This document shows, one piece after another, positions 21,029 to 33,800 of a stretch of 64,000 bases of DNA. The DNA is from Sycon ciliatum (Eukaryota; Porifera; Calcarea; Leucosolenida; Sycettidae), in the NCBI RefSeq assembly GCF_964019385.1, contig NC_088655.1, positions 9,298,130-9,362,129 of the forward strand, read 5' to 3'. The notes beneath the pieces are model-generated. The model was not told the DNA's origin and made no database searches. It worked only from the letters and a program-made list of their open reading frames with translations. Both the position numbers and the translations under genes were made by a program. Position 1 is the first letter of the stretch. Every line of letters begins with the position of its first letter.

Positions 21029-23946
21029 GACGTGAACACCACACTGACCCTCACCCGCACTCAGCATGCCTACAATGGCGGACTTCATTCCATCGTAGAC
21101 GTCCCACGACACCAGTTGATCACCCATCCAGTAATGTGTGGTGTACGCTGATGTGAACACACCTGCACTACGCATGAAGTAGGTATACCTCTTGCCAGTC
21201 TAAACACAGCACAAAACACACAATGGGTTGAAAAAAACAGTGGCGGCAAAGTGAGATCCGACAATCACATTCCCGAGGGTTTTTACTTTCAGAATCTTGT
21301 GCATAATAAAAGTGAAAAATAAAAAAAGTTATGGCATGAACAATAACGAACGGTTTTTGCTGTACAAATACCTAAAACGGTACAGGGTTTAAAAAAGAGT
21401 AGCTGTCCATCACTGTAACTACATCTTGTGAGCTTGGCCTTACTTCCTTCTCGCACTGGTCCGTCACTTGCTTGTTGAGTTCGGCCCACATAGTCGGGTA
21501 CCGGTTGTGCAGGGTGTGGCCATCACCATGGAAAAGATGGCCGTCCAGTGGCAGGGCCTCGCCAAAGTCGTTCATGTGTCCCACCGCCCCAGTGCTCAGA
21601 AGACCCTGAGGGAAATTCAGCACAAGAATGATAGGGACAGCAGCAGCAGCAGCAACAATAGCGACCGCAGCAGCAGTTGCAGCAGCAGCAGCGACAGCAG
21701 ATGCATAGGATTATGACGCTCATCATTCGCTCCCTTGTCACTGGACAGTTCTGTCCGTTTTGGTTTTAGCGAATTCAAATAAAGAAAACAACAACAACAA
21801 AACAGCAGCAACAGCAACAGTGGCGGAAGCGGTAGCAGAAGCAACAGCAGCAGCAGCAGCAGCAACAGCACCGCCACCACAGCAGCCATTAGCCTTAGCC
21901 ATTCTTGTTCGTAGACTATTTGTCTACTGCTGCGGAGTGTTAATTAAAACATTCCATCAATGTTTCACTCGTGTCATGTTGAAGGTAGCAAGAACCAGTG
22001 GTCCTTCTGTGCCGTCCCGCATAGCAAGCTGTGATCGTCTAGTGGTTAGGACCCTACGTTGTGGCCGTAGTAACCCAGGTTCGAATCCTGGTCACAGCAC
22101 ACTTTTTTGCTCAAGATTGTTTTGTTTCTTTTTCTTCAACTTCTGAGACACCTGTTTCGCATCGTCTGAGAAATTTCGGAAGCTCTTTTCTACGTTGGGT
22201 CCTCCGTAGGACTTTTTGAAATATTTTTCGCATTTTCCGGATTTATCCATGGCAACGTTCAAGCCGGGCGAACCACAAGTTACACACACCGTACACCGCG
22301 TTCAAAATAAAACGGAAAGCGCGGTTTCGGTTCGTGGCGCATGCGGTGGACGCATGCAGCTAGCGTGTTTCCAAAGCAACAAGGCACTTTTAGAACATGT
22401 GGGCATGGTGACCATGTATTAGACCGTACACCTGTGGTGTGGTTACTGCCAGTGACTAGTGACTGTGCCATCGGCAACCTCATAGTCATACGTGCCATTT
22501 TGCCTATTTAGACTACCGTAAATCAACAAAATTTTGGCCGAACTCGAAATGAGACTTTTGGTCGTCATTTAATCGATCGATTTCAAAAAAGAAATCGATC
22601 AGTATCTGTTGCTCTCACATGCAGTCATGACTCGATTACGCATCATTTGCCTCTATGATAAACTTTAGCCTGCAACTTTGGCCGGTTGGTACCAAGCAGC
22701 GAAATCAGCGAGATTAAATCGCCAGTGAAAATTAGTTGAGTTACAGTACTGTAAACTGTGAAATTATTGCGATGGTCTAATTTCTGCGAAATTCGCGACC
22801 GCGTGGAAATCGCAAAATTTAGACAGCGCGAAAAGGAGATCCATGAAAGGTTTAGCAAGAATGCCACAGGTTTAGCAAGAATGCCATTCTGCAATCGCAA
22901 AATTAAAACCTCGCAAACCTGTCCGGATTCTGAAAACGCGAACTAAAAACGCCGCGAAAATTTCACGCTTTACAGTATGTAGTACGTCTGACAGCCATGT
23001 GCTGGTGTGGTCACCGGACTATGCTGTCTATACATGAGCTACACGCCTGCATACAAACTCTATGCAAGCAGCATGCAACTCGTGGAGGGAGAGAAAGAGA
23101 GAGAGCCCATGCTACATTTTTGTTCGGGCTATATCCGGAATGGGAGGTATGCATCGAAGATGGCCGTCAACTTTTTGTGGGGCAAGTTGCCCCATTTTTG
23201 GCAGGTACAACCCATTCCAGTACGTTTATGAGTATGACCGTACAAAGTTCATGACCTTTTATGCAGAGCTGGTATCACAGTGTGTACTGTTGTAGTGCAC
23301 TTGCCCCGTAAAACCGAGCGGCGGGAAATGTATGCATGCGTCCCATTCATTTCTGCTACATGGTGTGTCATCTCTTACTGGCTGTCATGACTGTTTCACA
23401 GCATCACCATGGTAATCTCCGCTGAGAATTGCTCTGCCAGAAGTGAAACAGACACGCATTTCCCAGTGCTATCTCAGCGGCGCAATGTGGTTGGTCCGAC
23501 AGTGCACCGCTCGACAGGATATTCCTATCTTTCATTGGATATTCCGGTCTGCCACGGTTGGCTCTCACCCTTCATCTCAACCCGTTACTTTAAAAGCAGA
23601 AATTTTCGGAGATGTTTTATTTTCGGTAACTTCGGTGCCGACAATTTTTACCGAAAATAAAACGCACCGAAAATTTCAGTACTGCCGGTACTGTATACAT
23701 TTAGTACTACATGTACCTGGCCTGGAAACGGGTTTTACCGAAAGTTTCCCTCCACCGAACCGCCGATTTTGGAGAATACCGATAATAATACACCACCGAA
23801 AATTTCTGCTTTTACAGTAGTTAGAGAGATAACTCTAAGAACAACAGCAGTGAAATTTACAAGTGTGAATTTTAACAATGAAAGCGAGAGCAATAACGAA
23901 TGCGTGTGCTAACAATAAACTTGCAAATGAAAAAATGAACAAACAA

Positions 23947-23982
<36 letters not shown>

Positions 23983-25371
23983 AGGACAAAGCGATAACAC
24001 ATAACAGCAGTACATTTCATCTAGAACATTAACGGCCAAGCTTGGCCGCACCAAACACGACATGTTACGTGTATATTGTGCCGTGGTCGTCATGGTTATG
24101 GACTACAGTTAAAAGTTTTGGAAGCCAACTATCAGCGTCTGTATAAGCCTAATGTGTGTGTGTGTACAGAAAGATAGTAACAAGTTATAATTGGGTCGAA
24201 ATTGTTCAAGTAACGTGTCGTGTTTGGTGCGGCCAAGCTTGGCCGTTAATGTTCTAGGTGAAATGTGCTGCTGTTATGTGTTATCACTTTGTCCTTCTTT
24301 CTTTCTATTGTTTTTTTTCATTTTTTCATTTGCAAGTTTATTGTTAGCACACGCATTCGTTATTGCTTTCGCTTTCATTGTTAAAATTCACACTAAGTCT
24401 TGTAAATTTCACTGCTGTTGTTCTTAGTGTTATTTCTCTAAGTTAGATTTACAGTAGTTGACAGTCTCTTGACAAGCCAGGAGATGATGATTTACCAAAA
24501 AAGGTCAAACAGCTAACTGCCCGGAGACGAGAGAGCTTGGAAGCTCAGGGCCCTACGCTATGCTTTTTTGCCTTGATGACCTAGACAAAAAAACGCATGG
24601 GGATGTTATAAATTCTTTAAAAATTCTTTTTTTAAAGACATAACCTGGTATTCGAACCCGCACTATCGCGCCCTGCATGCATCCCCCGGTCTTTAAAAAA
24701 TTCCTTTTTTTTAAGACATAACCTGGGATTCGAACCCGCACTATCGCGCCCTGCATGCATCCCCCGATACACTTCGCATACATACTAATTCTTCCAAGTT
24801 GCTTCACATTATGATCTTGCATTTGAAAGCCCTATTTGAATATGCATTGTGGCCAGCCGTCTTTGATGGCACGGTACGGTAGGGATAGGTACGGGAGAGG
24901 TACGATCGAGGGAAATACGACACCGTCTCCCGTACTGTACCATCAAACACAGCTGGCCACATACAGCTGGCCGCAATATTCAAATAGGGCTTTCAAACGC
25001 AAGATCATAACGTGAAGCAAATTGGAAGAATGAGTATGAATGCGAAGTGTATGGGGGAATGCATGTAGGGCGATAGTGCGGGTTCGAATCCCAGGATATG
25101 CCTGAAAAAATAGGAGAATTGAAAAATTTATAACATCCCTATGATTTTTTGCCGTCAGATACGGGATAGCACCAGGCGTGACACAAACAAACAAACACAC
25201 AAACAAACAAATACCAAATTAAAGCTGTGTTGACCCTGGCTAGCGCCAGACGTTACTGAAGTAACATCTTCTGCATAGCTACGGGAATTAAAAAAATACT
25301 TGTAAAGAAATATACAATGATTCGTATTGACCCAAACAACAAACTTTGCTGTGGGCACTCTTTCAGTACGT

Positions 25372-25428
<57 letters not shown>

Positions 25429-25801
25429 ACATACACATACATTTTGAGAACTTACAGTCGCGATGATATTACCCATCCAGCTGGCAGCGTCTGGATTCGT
25501 CAAGTCCACAAGTGCCGCTTTGTTGTAACCAAGCCATACCTAGGAAACCACAGCAAGAGTATCCACGTGACATGATTAAATGGCTATACCGGAGAACAGT
25601 GCAAAGCGACCACTGAAGAGAGATTTTTTACTGTATTAACACAGCCCTATGGGAAAACAGGTGGAGAACAAAAAGAAACGAGGAAAAGGACAAAACAAAG
25701 GGGATGTAGGGACGACGTGCCACGTGTTGTGAAGTTCTGCCATCGTAGACTCCATAGACTGGAGTTACTGCAAATCAACAAATATCCGGCGCGTAATTAT
25801 T

Positions 25802-25879
<78 letters not shown>

Positions 25880-27789
25880 TCTCTGTCTGTCTCTGTCTCT
25901 CTCTCTCTCTTACCTTGTCCTCTCGGTCCCTCACAAAGTAACCCTTTTCCAGTCCCTCCTCGTAGTAGTTGTGTACATAAGGCGTGCCACGCTCGGTGAT
26001 ATTCGTTATCATCGGATTGAAATAGATCAGAACGTCGATGCCCACACTCTTCATGTCTTTGACAAACTGAGAAAAGTTAGGATAGTGCACTGTGTCTACC
26101 TGTGACCAGAGTTTGCAGAAGAACACAAGGCAACCAAAATCGTGAGTCATGCAAACATTGTGTAGATACAGACCTCACAAATAAATGCTCCATGCGAGGA
26201 GAAATATGCTGTAAAGAGGACAGCGCCAGGCCGCTTACCTCCCACACCCACCAGAGGCCCACACGCTGCAATTCTCCGGCTTCGGTGAAGTTACGCTCGC
26301 CAGTCCAGTCCTGCAACCAGAGGGCACTGATTGGACAGTCGATGCGTGGCCACAGGGCGTCCGAGTCCTGGAAGAGCTACAGAACAATAGACAACACCGC
26401 CAGACACAAACGCAGACATTTGTTATGTGATTTTCACGCTCTGCAAGTACACTGAAAGACCGATGAGCGCCTGGAAACACAGAACAACAAGCTACAGACT
26501 CCAAGCGAGATGTAGGATATTGCCACTGAAATGGATGTCGGGGTTCTACAAGAGCATCAAATACATCCTGGGACTAGTTTCATTACAAGTGTCTGGGAAC
26601 ACAGAGTACGAAAGGCTGGAAGAATGGGCATCAAAGTTTTGAGCTATATCATACTGTAAGTGTACAAATTTTCGCCCCATTCAAATTTCGGCCTCCCAGG
26701 GCTAAAACCCATTTCGGCCACATCAAATTTTCGGCCCGTACTGCTGCCGCCTGTATACACTGTCACATTGAACCTTGCAAAACAAAATTTCGGCCGAAAT
26801 TTTTTTCGGCCAATCATGACCAGGCCGAAAATAGCCGAGAATAAATATACGTCGAATATTTGTTGACCTACAGTACTAATTTCGCACCTCTTTCTTTCTT
26901 ATGTGAAAAGGTTTGCTCTCTACGTAGAATTGAGCACTTTTCCAGCAGTTCTCTAAACCTTCTTTGAACATGATGCATGACATTTTACACTCAAACGTCT
27001 CTTATCCGGACGCCTCAAATACAGGCACGTCTTTCTACCATCAACCTTCAACTTGAGCTCCTAAAATGTATGCCACGGTGACTGGGAACTCACGTTGTAC
27101 ACTCTGTCAAACACCGATCGAGTTCCTCCCTCCAGACCGAGGACGGCTGCTTGAGTCGTGCCGGTGCCTGTGCGTTCCGCCATGCGTCCAGTGTACGCTG
27201 TGTAGGATGTGAGCAGCTCAGGTATGCTATTGCAGCCTAAGATGGGTGGAGAAATAATACACACACATATACACAGACACATGCATGGACACACACATGC
27301 ACACACGCATGCACACACACACACTTGTACTTGTACTTGCTCACTGCCAAAACTGGTCACGTGGGTCTCCCCGGGAGAGGGGAGAGAGAGATGACTCAAT
27401 TGGCCATTGAACCAACCAACGGCCGACACCCCCTGAAATCCCCAAACTAGGGTGGACTTGAAATGATCCCACTTATGGGCTCACCACACCTCAGTAAGTG
27501 GGTGAGAACAAGGTGCAGAAAAAGGATTGACGGCATCAGGGTATCCGTCCCAGGATCCAACTGCAGGTACCCCTGCCCCCAGTGAAGGTAATACTTGGTA
27601 CTAGTGTGGGTGGCTAAATAAGAGTGGATCTGATAAAAGCTTCACTAGCACCATTGATTACACAAGAGTTTATCTAGCCAGAAGCAGTCCATGGTTAACA
27701 GGTATGTATACCTCAAATAGAAAGTATATGAACCCTGAAACCAACAAAGGTTGTAGGTACAACAATACACACACCCACACCCACACCCA

Positions 27790-27841
<52 letters not shown>

Positions 27842-30800
27842 TACAGCAACACAATTCGTGGTACAGTGAAACCTGTCTAAGGCGACCGCTCAAAGGACCT
27901 TCAACATGCGGTCACTGTGCTACAAGTAGACTCCTTTGCCAAGGTCATTTGACTGGAAGTAACATCATTTGGCCCCTCCTGGTTGCACTGAGTTGTCCTC
28001 TGGGACAGGTGGTCATGTAATCAGATCGGATGCCTGATCTCAGACAGGTTTTGCTTTCAAACTTTCTTTGCCTTCCGAGTGTGTGTAGGCGTATCTTTCC
28101 TATCTTACAATTGGCTAATTAACTGAGTGAGTGTTTCGCGAGCGATTGCCTCCGGGGCCAGCTACTACAACTGTATATCCTCTCGTATGGAAATTGCAGA
28201 AATCAATGAGCTACTGAGATTTACTTGTTCAACAGCAATCAGTATTCAATGTGGAATAGCAAGCCCTGAATTACCTCCAAACAGTCTGAAGGTGAGGTTG
28301 CGGCTCACCAGACCGATAACAGCTTGGTCGCTGCCCTTCAGGTTGAACTCCACATACTCTGTGGACTCGAGAAGCAGCGCTCGCAGCGCGCTGGTCGTGT
28401 AGAACGGCACGTGCGTGTACGACGTGTACCAATGGCCACCCGATCCGGGATCCAGGGAGTTCAAAACCTGCACCATGGCAACACAACAACAAGCAAGTTG
28501 CTATGGAAACATGAGAGTGGTCTGCTGTTGCTGATTATTTATTCTAAATCACAAGCTACTGGGCCAACGGGCATCTATGCCCCAGTAATCATGACAGCTC
28601 ACATCTATAAATACAGGTTATTCTCCTGGGCCCAAACGGAGAAGCTTCGGAGCATTATTTGAACTTTGTACACTCTGTTTCTCAGTCATGGTCTTAGACC
28701 ATCCCACTATGCCAACACACACACACACACACACGTACACACACGTACACACACGTACACACACGTACACACATGTACACACACGTACACACACACACGC
28801 ACACACACACGTACATACACACCTATGTTTTTACCTTGGTGAGTGGCTGCCGTCCACGTCCAATACCCTGCTCCGACGAGAAGACGGGGAACTTCTGCCC
28901 TCCCAGATCAAACTGTGTGTACTGGTGACCGAAACCGTAGAACTGCTCATTCTCGCCCTTAGCATAGGTCAGCATCAAGTGTGTGTAGGGATTCCCTATC
29001 TGCCAAACAAGCCAAAGAGTGAAATTCAGAAAAAACTATTCCAGGAGTTCACACACACACACACCAACCAGCTATTTACACATTACTCTGTACCAGCAAA
29101 TTCTGGAATCCAAAGCTCTTTCCGAGCACCATAGTGCATACCGTAGTTCAGTTTGGGGATATAATATCCAGTAAAACATGTTCGTTTTTTAGCCCATGGG
29201 CCAATATTCGAATTTTGAAGGTTCACGAAAAAGTACAAGTCCGTGCTCATGGTGAGTCTACCATTCTCTACTGGTAAACTGCACTGACCTGCTGTACCAT
29301 GGTAGGAAGAGTCCATTTTGTGAAAAATTCTACTTGACACGTGAGTTGCATTTGTGTCTGTTTATTAGCCCATGGGCTTATAAACGGAGCTGGGCTTATA
29401 TCTGGATATAGGCCCATGGGCTTACCGGTATATGCACGGAAATACGGTACTATGTTACTCAAGCCATTCGACCTCGAGTATTCAGTACTTTGACTGGAGA
29501 CTCGTACAGACTTGGCCCATAGAGTTTTCTAGTGTTGCCGTTTCACCTTCCAGAAGAATCTCTCTTATTCACACATCTTTACATCTTCGTTCTGAGGATG
29601 TCCATATCTTAGAATCTTCTGTAACTCGGAGATACATGCACATGCACACTACAAACACGTTTATTGCGGTCTGGACTTCGGTAGCCACATTACAATAGAA
29701 ACTATGTCTCGTTCCCGTACGTCAGGCAACGAGAAGCATCACTAGACGAGGATTATGCTCCAACCGGCTTGCTCTGGCTAGTAGAACACTGACGAGGAAG
29801 ACACCACAAGCTGAAGTCTACTTGTTGGGGTATTTCCCCCCACGCCCTTCTCCGCACGCCACACAACAGTTCTAGTACTCATTCGGCTTCTCGATGATAC
29901 TTCTCACAGATACAATAATGTAAACCGGTGGCAGAGAGAACGGGGGAGAAAGACAAGGAAATGATAAACGACCAACAGTTATAAACAGAGAAAGGGCGAA
30001 CACATCGAAACGACCAATGAGCGACCAGTACGTACGATACATGTGACCAGAACCAAGACAACAACACCGTGGATGAATCACACCACTCCCTCGCACCCGA
30101 ACCTGACTCGCACAGCGCATGCTCCACATAGTCCACGCATGCGCAACAACTAGTCGACAAACGCACTCACACAGGCGGAAGCAGATCCGCACACTCTGAC
30201 AAGGCATACCCCACATATACCACGTCATACGCATCACACCCATATACTGCACACCACGCACCACACCCGTACAGACAGCAGACCATATTTGACACCGGAC
30301 AGGACAAGACAGCGAGACCAGAGACAACAACGGGTGCAAATAATAAGCGTATCGAATTTCGCAACATACTGGATGAGAGCAGAACGGGTTTTGACCACCA
30401 GCAGCAGTAGGCACTCATGTCAAACCAGCCTTGCAGGGCAGGCTGGTTTGACATGAGCGAGAATGCATAGCGGGCAGGCATGGTGCTAGCGTGAAAGTGC
30501 CAACTTAGCTGGGATTACTCTAGTTCACCACCGTTTGCAGCATACACTGAGTGAAACTTCCCAAATACACACTGAGTGAAACTTCCCAAATACAAAAAAA
30601 GCTGTGCGGGTATCAGCGTGAACCTGATGGGAGGAACAAAACCTTCCCTTGTGGCAAAACCTTCAGCTGGTGTGGGTGTGAGTCTGAAAAAAACTTCCGT
30701 GGTGGCGAACTGCTGGTGTTGGTGCGAGCTTGATGGGAACAGAGCAACTTCCATGGAGGCAGCATCTACAGCGAGTATCGTGTGAATCTGATGGGGGCAA

Positions 30801-33800
30801 AAGGGGTCCATGGTAACAATATCTGCAGCTGACAAGCACGTTCCAGTCACCAGACGATGGTAGTGCTACAAACTTTTAACAGACGCAAAACGCGACATAT
30901 CCATTTCATCACTTTTCGAGAAATGGCCAAGAAAGGATTCTCTTTATATGCGGGTACAGTACCATTTTTGAGGTGGTTATAGTCAGATTTTAATGCGAAA
31001 TTTCGCAGGAAGGTGTCCCTGGACCTGCTGATTACACTGAGCTCAAAATCTCAATTCCTCCAATTTGGCACTTGCCGCGTCTTACGCCTTTTTAACGGCT
31101 CCGCAAAACTATTGATTGTCATAAAGGATGTTGACTTGCATGCAATCAGTATGACATACAGTAACACTTGGTGTAGGCGACCTCTGGGTTTAGCGACCAC
31201 CTGCTCGTAACGACCGTTTGTCCATGCACCGACAGTTCTACACAGACACTGTGGGGCCTGGTTCTAAAGACCACCAGTCCTGGCTTTAACGACCGTTTTT
31301 GCGTGCACCGTGGGGTGTTGGTCGCTTAATTTAAACCAGGTTTTACTGTACATACGTCATTGTATGCATGTCGTGCATTGCGGGCAATTCCTTGTTATGG
31401 CCAGTGCCCAATCCGAACTTGTCCGGATATGAGTTTCACTGCAGGCGCATGCGGCGGTGCCCTTCAAGGGGGGGGGGGGGCTTCGGGGGGTCCTCCCCTG
31501 GGAAAATATTCAAAAAATGAAGCAAAATCCTGCATTTTGAGCGGAAAAAGGGGGGTTCCGGGCACCCAGGAACCCATACGGGACACGCGCCTGTACTGTG
31601 CCTGCATTGCCTGGATTATCAGCAATATCTACATATATCTGCATTAAAAAAGATCCCACGCTGTGCAATTACAATAGTAAAAACGGTAGTCAATCTGCGG
31701 AAAGTGCACTGCATGCGGATCCGTGATACAGAGTTTCGACCCACGTAGCTGCACACGGCAACTCAGGATACGAGCACGTATGACCTGGGGAGAGAGTCAT
31801 ACAGTTGTGCCTCACTCCACTCGCTGAGCACCTCCGCTACTGGCGCCCTACGTACGTGCTATGCGTAGACAACTGTCCGTAAATTAGAGTGCAAACTCGC
31901 AAATTCACGGGTTTTCCCCGCCAAACGTAAGTAAAGTTGGTCAACTCTACGCAGTGTGGAACATCTCTACTACCTATACATATCTTATTATTATTCTTTT
32001 GCTTGTTCGCGTTGGCATCAACCTGCATAAAGCAGGTATATAGCCTTCGCTTAAGCTGCCATAAAAAAGAAAGCTCATCCTAAGCGAGAGGGCTAGAGGA
32101 AAAGATAACGATAACGAGATACAGAATACAAAGAAATCCAATGAGTTAAACATACGTATACAGTTCAAAACAGAGCAGAGCCGAAGTTACTAATCGGAGT
32201 TACGAATGCGTTGGTACCGATTGATCCATCAATCGACAAAGGGGACTAATCCGTTAATATTGCAAAGTAGAAACCGATTGCAGTTGCAGATCTCCAGGCC
32301 AGGGCGCTGGTATGGCCGATTCTGGATAGGTCTCTGCAGCATTTGATGTGGTAATTATTAGTGATAAAATTGTTAGAGTATCTAGTATCTATAGTACCTA
32401 GTATCTAGAGTATCTAGTGTAATTATTGTTAGATATTATTGTTAGAGTATCTAGTGTAATTGTATAACTTCAGCCACTACACACAGCACACATTAGTTCC
32501 TTCCACTTTCGACGATCCTGGGCAAGCTGCCTCAGTGCAACTAGATCCTCGTGTGATGTGAGGGAGTTTGTGGATCTGGAATTTTTCAGGTCGTTGTTGA
32601 TAGTTCGCGGGAGGGTTGTTCTCGGGCGGCCTCGGAACCCTGAGCTTCCTGCCTGAAAGTATGCTGACATAGGCTGCTAGACCGGAGATGAGGTGTCTAG
32701 TTGAAGCACGTGGCCAAGCATTCTCCACCTAGCAGACTGGATGATTCTGCTGAGTGGCTTGGAGCCAGTGCGCTTGTACAGTGCTTCATTGCGTATTATA
32801 CGGGGATATTTGACCCCTATGACTGCTCGTAACTGCTGGCGGTGGAACGAGTCAAGTTTCTTTTCTTGAGTCTCTGTCAGGCTCCATGTTCCGCAGTTAT
32901 AAAGAAGTATTGGAAGAATAAAGCTGCTGTATAACCTGATCCGAAGGGGTTCACGGGCATGGTTACCTCTCAGCCATATCACCCACAGCTGATGTAAGGC
33001 ACATGTTGCTAGACGTTTTCTCCGACTGATATCTTCCTCCACTCCAAGCATCGATCCTAGTTTGACCGTATCTACATTACTTTATTCGGTTTTTTTGAAA
33101 GTACAAATCTACTCGTCAGAAGGGGAGAAGACAACAGAATATCAGCACACGAAGCACAGAAGCCATACGATTTCGACTAGGCCTTTCGTACCATTACTCT
33201 TCAAGTCGAATACAATGGTGATTAACAAGGTAGCAAGCATTGTATTCGACTTGAAGAGCAATGGTACGAAAGGCCTGGTCGAAATTATTATGGCCTCTGT
33301 GCTTCGTGTGCTGATTTGCTTTCCTCTAACCAAAAATCTACACAACATAATATACAATAGCAAAACAGCAGGGAGAGTAGGGAGAGTAGGGAGAGTAGGG
33401 ACTGCAAAGCAAGCCTGTGCTGGTGAGGCAAGCCCACAACACGATGTACACGTATAGTCTCGGCGTTAACGTGGGTTTGCGCACCATAGCCTAAAAGAAC
33501 AATACCTAAAAGGACAATACCTACATTGCCTGGCTTCCGGGTACTGTAGAGGCAGAAAATGTCGTCGGTCAATAATTTCGTCCAACTCCATAGAATGGGA
33601 GTTCGTCCGGTTGAAAATTTCGTCCATGGATCATAAGAGTGTATAGAAGAGCTGGACAAATCGACGTTAGTCCGGCATGTAATTTAGTCCTAAAAGCTCC
33701 TTGGACGAAAAAGACAAAATTAAATTCCAGACGAATATTTCTGCTTGTACAGTATGCCATGAACTAGTCACCCTTAAAAGCCACTGCATCGGTGATAGGA

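Noticed and set aside
20539-21175. Frames of 114-205 aa rich in Thr/His or Val/Cys
   Set aside because: They cross a CA/TA microsatellite and overlap real GH31 exons at 20610-20679 and 21055-21199.
29872-30414. Minus-strand frame of 180 aa
   Set aside because: Part of a dispersed repeat whose other copy at 43430-43990 has a broken frame.
30414-30457. Hairpin as a transcription terminator
   Set aside because: No T-run follows, and the locus is eukaryotic Pol II DNA.
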